Assembly: GCA_036877525.1 (NCBI GenBank)
Contig: JAZGTH010000062.1
Span: 8,182,501 to 8,246,500 of the forward strand
Direction: 5' to 3'
Length of the DNA stretch: 64,000 nucleotides
Source: Chromobotia macracanthus
Taxonomy: Eukaryota > Chordata > Actinopteri > Cypriniformes > Botiidae
Below, in pieces: positions 18,284-29,960 of the stretch (position 1 is the first letter of the stretch; the number at the start of each line of letters is the position of its first letter). The translations under genes and the position numbers were made by a program. Below the pieces are notes generated by a model. The model was not told the DNA's origin. It saw nothing but the letters and a program-made list of their open reading frames with translations, and made no database searches.

Positions 18284-21200
18284 TCAGCTGTATCCCGGCT
18301 GTGGAGATGAGCGTTCACTTTGAAGGGGCCGTCTCTGTTGCTCTCTGAGCTTAAAGCCGGCCCCTCTTGGTCTGTAACCACGCTGGTAGCCAGTCTGTTC
18401 TCTAAATGTCCGACCTTCACTTCCTTTTCCCGGCCTGTTGCTGGGGTTGTGGCAGGACGAGGCTGGAGCTTCCACTTTGTTGACACGAAGCTCACGTAGT
18501 GGTTGGTTAGCCATCAGAGAGGGGGTGGGGCTAGTCAGGGCTACTTGTGCAGGGGGTGGAGCTACTGGTGCAGGGGGAAGGTCTTTGGGTGGCCTCTGAC
18601 AAACCTCTGCATAGCTCAGCTTCTGAGCCTCCTGGGAACGACAATCAATTAACTCTTTAAATGAACAACTTTCCTTGTTTTGACCTCCAGAAGTGAAAAA
18701 TCAAGCAGTAGCGTTTGTAACTTAAGTTGAATTTTACCTGTGCAGGTGTGCTTGTGGTAACGAGTGGCGTAGGTGCAGCATTTGAATTTGATTGGGTCCG
18801 TGAAGGTTTGGGGGCAGGAACAGGCTGAATATGGCTTGTGGCTATTGATGAAGGTGTATCAGACATCTGAACCTCTTTCTCTATTTTCACTTTATGTGAC
18901 ACACTGTAGAGAGAAACAGAGCAATTAATTTACTCACCCTGCCTCTTATGCAACGCCTCACATGTCCAATCTTCATACTTTATATTCCCCCATCCTAACT
19001 ATTTCCCTCACTACTTATCAATCATTTTAAAGGATAACAAATTTCTATCCGTTTTACATACAAAGCTACAGTAATGTTTCTGAAGACCCTCTAAATGTAT
19101 TCTACAGAAGAAAGTAAATAAAACGAATTTGGAATGACATGAGGGGAAAGGAAATGGCCATTTATATTTTTGGGTGAACTATTTTTAGGAAGGCCAATAA
19201 CAAGGTCATCTGTAGTAATTCTATATAGATTTGATAGAGGAGTTTCTCTAAAGTAGGAGGATCCAATGGTATATGTATACATGCACCCTGAGGCCGGCGT
19301 GTCCCGTTTCATGACAGGGATCTTTGGCGCTTGGGAAGAAGGTGCAGTCGACTGTGCATCTGCTTGACATGTTCCAGGATCTTGACTAACATTTGGCTTA
19401 TTCACATCCAGCTAAAAACAAACAGAGACAGGCAGACAAAGGCAACAATTACTTAGGTGATCGGAGATGCTCTAGGCTGAGATTAGGCCAAGCACAATAA
19501 AACGTAAATGAGGATATTAACAAATAATTCACATTATTACATGAAGCAGATCAACAGACCTTGTCTTTACTGATGCCTTTAACTACATCCGCCATGTAAT
19601 TCTCCAAAACTGGTTCAGTTTGCACAGCCACACCATGTAGACGGCCCGGCACGCCCCCTGGCAATGGCGGGAAGTTAGTGGCTGCAAGGTCAAACTTAGG
19701 GGGAGGAGGAGATTTCGCCTCCATTTCAGGATGTTGCCTCTGCAGATGGAAAGCTCAGTAAATTATAGAAACAGTTATATTAAAAAAAGACCCCACCAGG
19801 TTCCTGGACATACCGCCCTTTCATCTTCCCTTCCCCTCCTCATGCCGCAATAGTTTCCTCTCCTGCACACATCAGATGATGTTAAACACACCTGCCATCA
19901 AAAGCAGCATCACTCAGTGTAAAAGCTTTACATATGACCCTAAGATCTCATAATCTGAATGCTCACTGGGACAGGAGTGACAGACTTTAAGGAGATATAA
20001 ATAAAGGCAGAGATGGAGAATAAGAATTAATGATAAGAAGAAAAAAAAAGAAACTCCTGAAGTCTTCCCATCACTCCTTGCTTCCCTCTATGCGCTTAGT
20101 ATATCATCACATGGTACTTGCAAACCTATCTGCTGCTTTTATCAACTTTCATATACTTAAGGGCCATTTAGGCTAACAGTGACAAACTGACTTTAATTAG
20201 AATTAACCTTGTATTGGACACTCCAAAACAAGGTGAGAACAAACAGGGCGTGGTTTCCTATTGTCAGATAGACACCCCACACCTAACCACCCCCTTTTGC
20301 ACCGCCCACTTTGAGAGTTTACACCCATTTTGGAGACTCCAGTCTGCAGTTGTATCGATTTAGACTGACCTGGCACAGACATTAAGGTCTGACGGGTGGT
20401 TCTCTCTGGGGGAAGTTGGAGGTTCAGAGAGGGACATGAGGTTGGAAGCAGAGCTGTCAGAGGTGGGCGTGCATGGGGGGTGAGGACTGCCGTTCCCAGA
20501 CAGAGACTCCATCAGCTGACCTTCTTCAGAATGAGGTTTCACATGGTTTCTGCACAGAACAGACAGAAAAATCTGAGCTTTCTTAGAACGACTACTTGAA
20601 TCTACAGCCTGGGCTCCACAGGCATAGGAAAGCCAAGTAAACAAGTGGATGGCAACTTGTCCAGCTGGGTTTAAGAACAATATTTCTGGTTGTGCAGAAC
20701 AGGCATCACAGATGGGGGTGTTATGCATGACAGGAAAGGCGTGTCTGGTTGAAAAAAATTCTGAAAGACATATTACTTGCTTGATATTATTTGCTAAAAT
20801 TTGGCCATGATATGAAATGAATGATGCTGATAAAACTCACAGGCTACATGCTTAGAGTATGACTGTTTGCCTTAGTGGGAAATTGATGTAAAGATATAAA
20901 TAAAAAAAGAATATTACATAACGTTGGGTTTAGTAAATGTTAAAACAGGTGATATAAGGCATTATAAGAGGTGTTATAACAGGACATAAGGTGTTATAAC
21001 AGGACATGTGCTGCTGCTGATGGCATCAAGCTTTAACATGCAGCTCTCATTTGAGTCATGATGGAGTCATTTATAATAAATCAGCTGTGGCTCATATCAT
21101 TTATAACCAACTCAATTCTATCCACCTTTTTCCCAAACACAGATGTTCTCAACGTTTTGTTGTACCCGTTGTCATTTACCAGTCAGTGTGTTTCACATTT

Positions 21201-24200
21201 ACTCTTTATTAGATAATTAAAGGGTATAGAGCACAGAAAGCTCAGAAAGGCCTTAAAAGGACAACTGACAAGCACTTTTGTGCTTGCTAGAAAATAATAG
21301 TCAGATTAGTGTTTATCTTTCAATTAGAGACAAATTGTCAAACAAAATTGTTTATTGGCATTCAGTGGTTATTCAGGAAAATAGCCATGAAATAGCAAAG
21401 CACATCTACCTGAAGACATTGATTACATTAGGAGAGTCAGACATAGAGCTCTGCCTCACTTCCTGCATGCAAATCAGCCAATCACTAATTCCAGGTCAAT
21501 TAATGACACAAGAGGCATTTTAAAGCTCTGAGGTTTACAAAAAAACTAAAATCATGAACCTTAAATTTGAAGGGTTCTTCAATTACGGGCCCCATAATTT
21601 TTGTCGCTTTCTCTAAACCCTACCGCATGCTTTTATGAAGGATTGTTATATTTAAAGATTGAAAGCCTGGGTCTGAAGCAAAGGTCAAATAAAATCTATA
21701 CTATATATATAATTAGTTATACAGTTGAGGACAAAATTATTAGTCCCCTATGAAATTGTAGGTTTCCTCAAGATATTCCCAAGTACCTATTTAACAGAGC
21801 AAGGAATTTTTAACACAGCATTTCTGAACATACTATTTTTCGCTAGAAGGACCAAAATATTTATATTTGCACACCAAAACATTGTTATGGAAGAAAAAGC
21901 TAAAATGACCAGGGACATTATTATTAACCCCTTATAAGAAATGACCATTAATTAAGTCATCGCACAAGCCACCTTTGTGCAGTGATGTGCTTCACCTTCA
22001 CAGGTGATGTGTGTAAAGGTGATCAGGTGAAACAGGTGAACTCACTCAATAATTAAGTTAAATTAAGGTATAAAAGACTCAGTATGGGTCATTGAGCTGT
22101 CATTTGAGAAAGCAACATGCCAAAAACAAAAGGAAATCAGTTTGGACTTGAGACAAAGAATTATTGATGCACATAAAACAGGAGAAGGATATACAAAGCC
22201 ATCCAAGCGTTTCCAAGTCTCAAGAACCGGAGTGAGAGGTATAATCAGGAAATTCAAAGAAAGCCACACAGTGCAGAACAAGCCTGGCAGAGGTAGGAAG
22301 CGAAAGATTTCAAAGACACTGGAAAGAAAACTAGTGAGAGATGTGTCTAAAGACCCCAGAACAACTGGCGAATGACTTTGCCACATCAGGAATCATAGTC
22401 TCTAAGAAGACCATCACTAGAGCTCTGCACAGGAATGAACTGCGAGGTTGCAGACCAAGAAAAACTCCACTTTTGAAGAAAAGACACCTTCAAGCCAGAC
22501 TTAAGTATGCTCAGGACAACCTGGAGAAAGATTATTCATACTGGAAGCTTGTCTTATGGTCTGATGAGACTAAACTTTGGCCACAGAGACACTGCTTACA
22601 TTTGGAGAAAAAAGGGAGAGGCATTCAACCCAAAGAACACCATCCCCACAGTGAAACATGGTGGTGGGAGTATTATGCTGTGGGGATGCTTCAGTGCATC
22701 TGGAACTGGAAATCTTGTCAAGGTGGAAGGGATCATGAATAAAGAAAAATATGTGGATATTTTGAAAGAAAACCTTAAGCAGTCAGCAGTGAAACTAGGT
22801 CTGAGTCGTCACTTCATCTTCCAACATGACAACGATCCTAAACATACGTCTCTCTTGGTGAAGAACTATCTCCAGATGAACAAGGTGAATGTCATCGAAT
22901 GGCCTGCACAAAGCCTTGACTTAAATCCAAAAGAAAATATGTGGGGTGACCTAAAGAAAAATGTCCATGCCAAAACAAAAACCATCAAATCTGGAGGAAC
23001 TTGAGAGATTTGCCAAAGAAGAATGGGCCAGGATTCCTCAAATGAAGTGTCAGAGGCTTGTTGACAATTACAACAAACGACTGCAGGCAGTTATCCAGCA
23101 AAAAGGATACACAATTGACTATTAGAATGTGGGGGGCTAATAATTTTGACCCTGATAGTTTTTGTGTTTTGTGTAATATTTTCATTTCTGTGTGGAATAT
23201 AAAATAATGTAAGCTTCCAAAATAAAACTAGGATGTCTAAAAAAGCTGTGTTAATTTTTTTTGCTCTGGTTAAAAGCATTTTTGAAAAACTTTTAAAGCA
23301 ATGACTTTTGTAGGGGGGCTAATAATTTTGTCCTCAACTGTATATACTATAATTATATGTAGTAACGACTTATACTAAGCTATATGGAAAGTAGTAAGAA
23401 CGACATTTCTAATGCACATTATGTTTTAATGCACAGGATCTTACCGGTTGCGGGGGAAGATGCGTGTAAGGCTGACTGGAGATGAGCCATTCTTGTAGGT
23501 TCCTGCTAAGCCAAAGCCATTAACAAACATGCTGTTGGGAAACGGGGCCTGTAAGATGCATCAGATGCTAAGATTAGACCACAGGTCATCAGACTGCTAC
23601 ATAATCTCTAATGCCGATCTTATTGACCTAAACCTCAAGCAGCTCCTTACATTAATGTGATATGCTAAATGAACCAAACAACCCTTGTCATGGTAACAAT
23701 TTCCAAATGGGGTTCTGTACACCACGCTCCTCTGCAGCTAAGCCTGCAATCAAACCCCTGATTACAGACCCAAAGACCCCCACTGGGACCCCATCACCTT
23801 AAACCATGAATCCTCTAGACTGCAATACAAAATGTACCAAGTCAGGCCTCCACACAAGGAATAAACAAGTGAACTAACTTGTGACTAAAAAGAAAGTGAA
23901 CTGGGACACAGCTGACCCTCAGATCTCATAATCTTTGCGCTCATTGGGACAGGAGTTTCTCAAGATTCTAAGAAAGACAGGAAGAGAAAAGAGAGAGATG
24001 AAGGAGAGAGGTTGAGAAGTGAGGGAGAAGAGGAATTTCCAGAATCAAATGAATATTCCTGTTTCCCTCCATGCGCTTGGTGTATCATCACTGGGTCAGG
24101 ACAGATAAATCTGCTGCTGCTCTGATTGGTCTGATATACAGCTACCAAATTAGGTCATACATCCATGTTTACAGCTCACACAGCTATTGATTCTACTGGT

Positions 24201-26110
24201 CACTCATTAGACTGATTAGGGCCGATTAAAAGGACTGTTCACCCAAAAATGAAAATTCTTCCATCATTTACTTACCATTTCATTCCAAACCTGCCGGACT
24301 TTTTTCCTTCTGATGAACACAAAAGGATAATTTGAAGTATGTTGGTAACCAAACAACCGTGGCACCCATTGACTTCCATTGTATAGACACAGAACCACAA
24401 AGACATTTCTCAAAATATCTTCTGTGTTCCACAGAAGAAAAAATTTGTCAATCCAAATCTAAATGACATTTTATTTTAGGATGAACTATCCCTTTTAAGA
24501 TAAAAATTCTCCCAAATTCTCACCACTGGCAGTTTTTGTAACTTTAAAATAACAAAAATCATTCAAGACAAAGCTGAAACTCTCACCAGTGGTGTTTCAA
24601 AGTAAGGGGTGGGTGAGGGGGTCCAGGTGTGTGGCACCAGGCTGTAGAGGGGGTACTGCTGCGGAGGCTGGTACACCTGCTGCAGGTACACTGGAGAAGA
24701 GTACTGCGATGGAGGAGTAGAGTACACGCTGGAGTCCACAGTCCTGTAAGTATTCTTAGCAAAGAATGTGTTGATGGCCTTGATGCGTGCCTAAATCAGA
24801 AACAAACACAAAATATCAGAAGAGAACATACAACAGATAGTTTCCTTTTTAGTAATGCAATTAATGAAATTAATATCCAAGAAATCTTTGCAAATGTGCA
24901 AAAAAGTTTGTGATATGTGATAATTGCATATGCAATTACAAGTGCAGAATTAAATACACAAATATACAGAAATTCACACAGGCCAAGCAATAAAACACAC
25001 ACATACACATCAAAAACATGAATAAGGCAGGACACACAACTTTATTACTATTATAAAGTACATGTCCCATACATCACAGAGGGCTGACTAACTCATTTCA
25101 CATCCATAAACAAGGAAAAATCTGAACAAGACAAAAACAACTTGATTTATAAGACATGTATAATGTCTGACTACATAACACAAACTGTCTACACAGTCCT
25201 ATAGGTTACATAATGATAGTGTAACCGATCACTGATTGGTTAACAGAGAGAGTTGAGTACCAAATGTATAGAACAAATCTAACTCACAGTTCTGTTTATT
25301 ATTATCAGAATACAAGACCCTGAGTGGTCAAGAACTCAAGGTGACTTTGCAGGCCAGACACATAAAGCATGCTTAAATTACAACTGACCTAGAAACAACA
25401 CACACGGCAGCACTGAAAGTACACTCACCATAATTGGTTTGCCCTGAAAGGTTTTGACTTCCTCACGTAAATACTGGTGAGCCTGTCAAGTAAAAATGCA
25501 AGTTAGTAAAGAAAAAACAAAGAAAAAATAACCTAGAATAAAAATGGTAGCTGACATTTCAAAATAAGTGTTTGAAGAATCATTACACAGCACTTGCCCT
25601 ACGTGTGCATACTGAAAAGAATCTGTAAAGCTGTGAAAAGGATACTAAAAATATAATATTTATATTTTTAATATAATCTTTTAAAAATTGGGAAGGACAC
25701 AAGGTAAAAACTGACAAATAAATAGCAAACCAGGCATCATTAATTAAACATGCAGCATGCATACATGCAACAATGCATTAAACAGCAATGAATACAATAT
25801 ACCAAGTATCTGAATGTCTGTTAATTTTAAACATCCTTGTTTCCATGACTCATATTTTATGAATAAGGCTCACTGCTTGAGTGTGTGTCGTACCTGTTGT
25901 GCATCAGTGTCGGACTGGAATGTGATATACCAGTTGCTGTTGTGTGCAAACTCCACACTAATGACTGGTGGACACTTGTCACTTTTAAACAACGCCTCCA
26001 CCTCCTGACAGAGACAAGCATCAGTAAAAGTAGTAGTGAAAACTAAAAAAACTACAGTCCAGTTATCCCTCAGATCTCAATCTCACGGTCATTAGGGCAA
26101 AATCCACTAT

Positions 26111-26185
<75 letters not shown>

Positions 26186-29100
26186 AAAAAGAGAGAAAGA
26201 GACTACAGCAGTGGTTCTGGATCCTTCCAAGCGCGATACTGATAATCTCTGGGGTAACAACAATACACAACCAATCACTTCTAGGGCTGCACATTTTCCA
26301 GAATTAAAATGATTAAACTGCAAAAAGTGGTTAAAAATTACACTGTCCATCTTAAATATTAAGTATACCTACAATTGCTGTGTGAGTGCAAAGAGGCACA
26401 AGTTTACCAAAAAACACTCACTTTCAGTTTTTATAGCTAAATTGTAAGGCCCTAATCCTTTAACATTCCATGATGCAATGTTAATGTAATGAGGACATAA
26501 AGGGTGTGGCCTCACCTCAATGGGTGTGGTCTCAGGTACTTCTCTGAGGATGATAATGCATCGTTTGTGGTTGGGGCGCACCTTCTCACCTTTCTCATCC
26601 ACCTGCACCATGGGAGAAGCTAAACAGAACAGACAAAAAACTCATTTACATGCAATTAATATAAGACAAGACAAAAATCTGGGTAAGAATATTTTTGCTG
26701 TTTTTACCTCTTAGCACCTCAAGTATGAGGTCCATATTAGTAGTTAGCAGTTTGACACCCTCCATGCTTGCAACAGTCCAGATGGGGACAAACTGATCGC
26801 TGTCCATCTGAGACATCAGATAAAGGTCCTTTGAGAGATTCTCCCTACAAAACACATTTGACATGTATTAACAGATGTTGTGCGCTTATGACCTATTACT
26901 TACTATAGACAGAGCAAAGAAAACAGTTTCTGAACTGTAGAATGTTAAACAGAGATGATAAAACTGAGCTTTGATGCTGATTGGTCAATAAATATGGTTT
27001 ATTCATGATGGAGCACAGCTACGACCAATCAGTCTGTTTGTAACACCGGCAGCAGATCATTGTTGCATAGCAACATGTTGTTACTGCTGTTACAGCTTAC
27101 ATACAAAGGGCTAAATTCCAAAAAGATCCTGTAGCTTAACTGATAGAGCTTTGTGTTAAAAGTGCAAAGGTTGTGGGTATGATTCCCACAAAAATCAGAA
27201 TGGCATTTTTTATATTGTCTTTAATATTTTATTATGTATCACCTGTCTTATAAAAGTAGTAAGGCACATAAACCCAACAATGTACAGCCTCTTGTTCAAA
27301 TACATCTGTTCCTATTCTGCATACAAATAATCAAAATATTGCCCAATGACAGCATCAGATCTTCGACAAAACCATTTCTACTGTGATGGGCCTATGATTG
27401 CGCTTTAATTACAGGAAGAAAAACAATATTTTAAGCAGCAAGTCTGTAAGTTCTGTTTCAACGTTAATCAGGTGATTATGAATTTCCATCCATCTTTCAG
27501 GTGCTTATGTAAAAAGTAATTACGTAATCCAGAGAAGCAGGTGTGGGTGTGTCTGGACAAACAGTAGGCATTACCTGGAGAAGCAAAACTCCAGCTGTTT
27601 CTTCAGCGACTCCTTCAGACTCTCCTCAGATAGAGGCTGCTCCTCAATCACCTCACCCTCAACTGTAGGTTCACACACACACATACACATAAACACAATG
27701 ACAATTAGTCACTAAGCAACATTGTAGAATTAAACTGTGATGGTGAATGTGTGATTCAAACCTGATTCGTAGAGTGGGTAATCCAGTTCTGCAGACTCCA
27801 TACCATGCAACATGCAGCTGTCTAAAGGGGAATCCGACTCTAAGTCACTACGGCCAACAGCAAACTCCTTCAAGCCTTGAAAAAGGAAGTGCAATAGAAA
27901 AAGCAAAGGAGGTTAGAAGATTGTTCTTAAATTATCCTTACAGTAAATACAGTAAGCAATACATATACCATCCCTCAGATCTCATAATCTCACGGTCATT
28001 AGGGCAGACCCACTCCACTGTGAGCAAGTAAGAGTAAGAAAGTTAGAAAAATAACAAGAGACAGATAGAGGAACAGAACAAAAAGAGATACAGATGAGAA
28101 ATGAGAATAAAAGGTCTCTACAGTAAAAGTGGTTCTGGACCCTTCCAAGCGCGATACTGATCATCACTGTGGTACAGCAAACTTGAGCTAATGTATTCAA
28201 AGTAATTTCAGACATAACAATTGTAACTCCAACAGTTCCTTTATAGGCATAAAAATGTGTTAAACACTTTCTGTAAAGTGCTAAATGACTACATATAAGA
28301 TGCATACCCTCCAAATGTTCAGTGGGGGTAACGTCTGCTTCTGGCCACTGGCACATCTCTGTGACCACCTCTGGAGAATGGTTAGTGGGGGAAGATACCT
28401 CCTGCCACACTTTAGCATTGGGATTCAGACCAGCGCCCTTGGTAGTCACCTTGAAAACAAGGTTAAAATAAACCAGCAAGGTTAACAACACTACCAACTT
28501 TATTATCAAGTTTTCACACAAACAGATGTCTGACATCATTAACCCAACTCTAGCTTTTTGTAATCTGCATTGTGCAATTTAACAGAACACTCCTGGCCAT
28601 TCTGTAACGCCATATCATGTCAGACTGTTTTGGCTAACAGTATCTTTTTGCAGTGCATTAAGGATCTGATCAAAGTTCACATGCAGTAATTGTTTAATGA
28701 ACTCACAACCTGATGCAGGTAGGTGCATTAGACAAACAACCATTCACCCAGTTTTAAAACGTAGTGTGACCACAAAACAAACAAAAAAATTAAATGTGAA
28801 AACGTACACTTAAAAACAACATCTTATATTTCTGTGACTTTGCGTGAATACACGTCAACAGCATTTAAATGCATCAGACGCGACACTATCAGAGTTTCAT
28901 GAGGCACTAACTACAGTCCAGGTTCACTTTACTGTTAAATCACTCACATTCGCAAACTACACAATCTGTGCCACAACCTCGGCGAAGGGCATCTGAAGAG
29001 CAAGATGGGGGCGAGACAGTCACTGGCTCTGATCAAATTTCACGTACAGTAGAGCCACAAAAAACTGCGATTTACAAACTGCATTGAGCCTGCAGGTTCG

Positions 29101-29684
29101 ATAACCTTTCCAGTCAACTTTTTACTGCAGCGCCTGATGTAAAGATAAATCTCCCACAAGACCCATTACCTACCCATAGCAACATTTAATGCAGGCCGGT
29201 TTTAAATAGTCAGCCTTTCACCTGTTTAATCTGATTAATAATCCACGTCCACTCTAATAAACCAGAGCGAGAGTTCAGGGCAAACATCTGAAACGCAGCC
29301 AGATTAACAAGGCTGGAGCTTTATTGGATTTTAACGGGTTAAAGTAACTTTTTGTTGCTGCCATTTACTTAGATTGTGAACTTCTACCTCATTTTGTAAG
29401 AATGAAAGAAGCGGGCTAAATCCTCAGCATTTGTTGCGCGCACGTGGATCGTTCAGTGTCACCGGTCAGTTCAATACCACACAAACATAGCAACTCAATT
29501 AAAACTGCTCATCGCTAATTACCCATTTCCAAAATGGAGAACTAACGATAGTAACCGCGAATGCATTAAAAACTGCATCAAAGTCTTTCCTTGTCGCCAT
29601 TAACTCAATCCATGCTTCAGTTGTGAACAACGTTCGCTGTCGCTGAAATGACCCTCGTTAACTTACCTCCACAAACAACAGCAT
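18284..29684 (-). CDS. larp4: La-related protein 4-like
   Basis: There are sixteen coding exons: 29684-29667, 28449-28308, 27875-27762, 27662-27575, 26844-26708, 26619-26516, 26004-25894, 25482-25429, 24790-24587, 23548-23445, 20549-20370, 19862-19814, 19739-19560, 19411-19287, 18903-18738, 18631-18284. All have GT/AG borders and total 707 aa (human LARP4 724). Residues 1-6 are MLLFVE. LNPNAKVWQE in exon 2 is the variant PAM2w motif that contacts PABPC1 and poly(A). The La motif spans about 107-168 (KKQLEFCFSRENLSKDLYLM; DSDQFVPIWTVA). The RRM spans about 185-257 (RCIIILREVPE; NWYITFQSDTDAQQ). The conserved C-terminus contains KLSYAEVCQRPPK, QPLRELR and RRGNYCGMRRGRED. LARP4 is cytoplasmic, binds poly(A), PABP and RACK1, and protects mRNA poly(A) tails. 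The 3' coding part is Ser/Pro-rich and less conserved. The paralogue (aa/ab) is not resolved. Confidence 0.94.
19933..20117 (-). ncRNA. Candidate intronic C/D-like RNA, copy A (larp4 intron 11)
   Basis: Read on the minus strand it opens with box-C-like TGATGA (20109-20104). It has an 8-bp internal stem AGGAGTGA/TCACTCCT (20071-20078 with 19973-19980) and ends AGATTATGAGATCTTAGGG. The 3' end lies about 70 nt upstream of larp4 exon 12. Box D is CTTA instead of CTGA, and the terminal stem is weak, so this copy may be decayed. It is the least similar to a functional snoRNA of the four. Confidence 0.4.
21722..23340 (+). mobile_element. Tc1/mariner transposon, 1.6 kb, near full length (larp4 intron 10)
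   Basis: The inverted ends start CAGTTGAGGACAAAATTATT, are flanked by TA dinucleotides (21720-21721 and 23341-23342), and enclose 1619 bp. Inside, on the plus strand and antisense to larp4, is a Tc1-type transposase. It has paired HTH segments (from about 22142), the first catalytic Asp in SDETK, the second in QHDNDPKH and the Glu in PKENMWG (DD34E type). The reading frame is shifted at least four times (between 22117 and 22142, near 22365, near 22580 and near 22975). It is therefore non-autonomous, although base-level similarity to intact family members looks high. The last segment ends in QQKGYTIDY with a stop at about 23122. Confidence 0.9.
22117..23124 (+). pseudogene. Tc1-like transposase, frameshifted
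   Basis: An expected start at 22117 is followed by pieces in three frames: 22142-22365 (paired-like DNA-binding part), 22366-22580 (end of the DNA-binding part and first catalytic Asp), 22580-22975 (remaining catalytic core) and about 22975-23124 (C-terminus). Each piece is well preserved, so the breaks are small indels. No functional protein is expected. Confidence 0.85.
23912..24099 (-). ncRNA. Candidate intronic C/D-box RNA, copy B (larp4 intron 9)
   Basis: This is the best-formed copy. On the minus strand a perfect 7-bp terminal stem CTGACCC/GGGTCAG (24099-24093 with 23918-23912) closes box C TGATGA (24090-24085) and box D CTGA (23922-23919). Box D abuts the stem directly. The segment after box C reads TACACCAAGCGCATGGAGGG. 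An internal stem ACAGGA/TCCTGT (24062-24057 with 23954-23949) encloses a pyrimidine-rich loop of about 100 nt. The segment before box D is AATGAGCGCAAAGATTATGA. Unlike the other copies, its 3' end is about 360 nt from the 3' splice site. The class is inferred; no target is assigned. Confidence 0.55.
26062..26258 (-). ncRNA. Candidate intronic C/D-like RNA, copy C (larp4 intron 6)
   Basis: The terminal stem GTTACCCC/GGGATAAC (26258-26251 with 26069-26062) pairs 7 of 8 positions. Box D is CTGA (26073-26070). The box C position reads GATTA rather than TGATGA. The internal stem CCACT/AGTGG (26214-26210 with 26108-26104) matches copy D. The loop is dominated by a (CT)n run, the GA microsatellite 26114-26180 on plus. 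The 3' end is 58 nt upstream of exon 7. The degenerate box C and the microsatellite suggest decay or relaxed loop sequence. Confidence 0.42.
26114..26180. repeat. (GA)n microsatellite
   Basis: A pure GA run of about 67 bp in larp4 intron 6. It lies inside the loop of candidate RNA copy C. Confidence 0.97.
27966..28174 (-). ncRNA. Candidate intronic C/D-box RNA, copy D (larp4 intron 2)
   Basis: On the minus strand: terminal stem TACCA/TGGTA (28174-28170 with 27970-27966), box C TGATGA (28166-28161), box D CTGA (27978-27975), internal stem CCACT/AGTGG (28132-28128 with 28019-28015), and a pyrimidine-rich loop of about 108 nt. The flanking text TCAGTATCGCGCTTGGAAGG and CTAATGACCGTGAGATTATG is nearly identical in copy C. 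The 3' end is about 91 nt upstream of exon 3, typical of intron-encoded C/D snoRNAs. The name and target are unknown to me. Confidence 0.55.
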
Positions 29685-29899
29685 GGTCTTGCCCCCCGAC
29701 ACCGTTATCACTCACAAGACACCTTTCAGTAGAAATCGAGCCCCCGATAACGTGACACAAAGTTCCGCTTCTCTTTGCTCAAACCAAAAGTGCAAATTCA
29801 CTGACAAAGACTCCTTTGCAAAGCGTAAGCATCGAGACTGCGCTTACGCAGAACTGGTCTTTTCCATCGCTTCTTTTGTGATCACATGCAGCAGCACGC

Positions 29900-29960
29900 T
29901 TTGAATAACTCCCGCCCGCCGTTACGGGATTGGTGCGTGCTAGAATACGTCACATAAAAT
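29900..29960 (-). promoter_or_regulatory. larp4 promoter elements (CCAAT, CRE-like)
   Basis: About 245-270 bp upstream of the larp4 start codon, the plus strand reads ATTGG (29929-29933; CCAAT on the gene strand) and TACGTCA (29946-29952; TGACGTA, a CRE/ATF half-palindrome). They lie in a GC-richer stretch with CCCGCCCGCC. The transcription start itself cannot be placed precisely. Confidence 0.5.

Noticed and set aside
23912..24099. Calling the larp4 intronic RNA a U4atac gene
   Set aside because: Only the short CCAATGAGCGCA-like string matches. The 5' part and Sm-site region of U4atac are absent, and the element has C/D-type ends.
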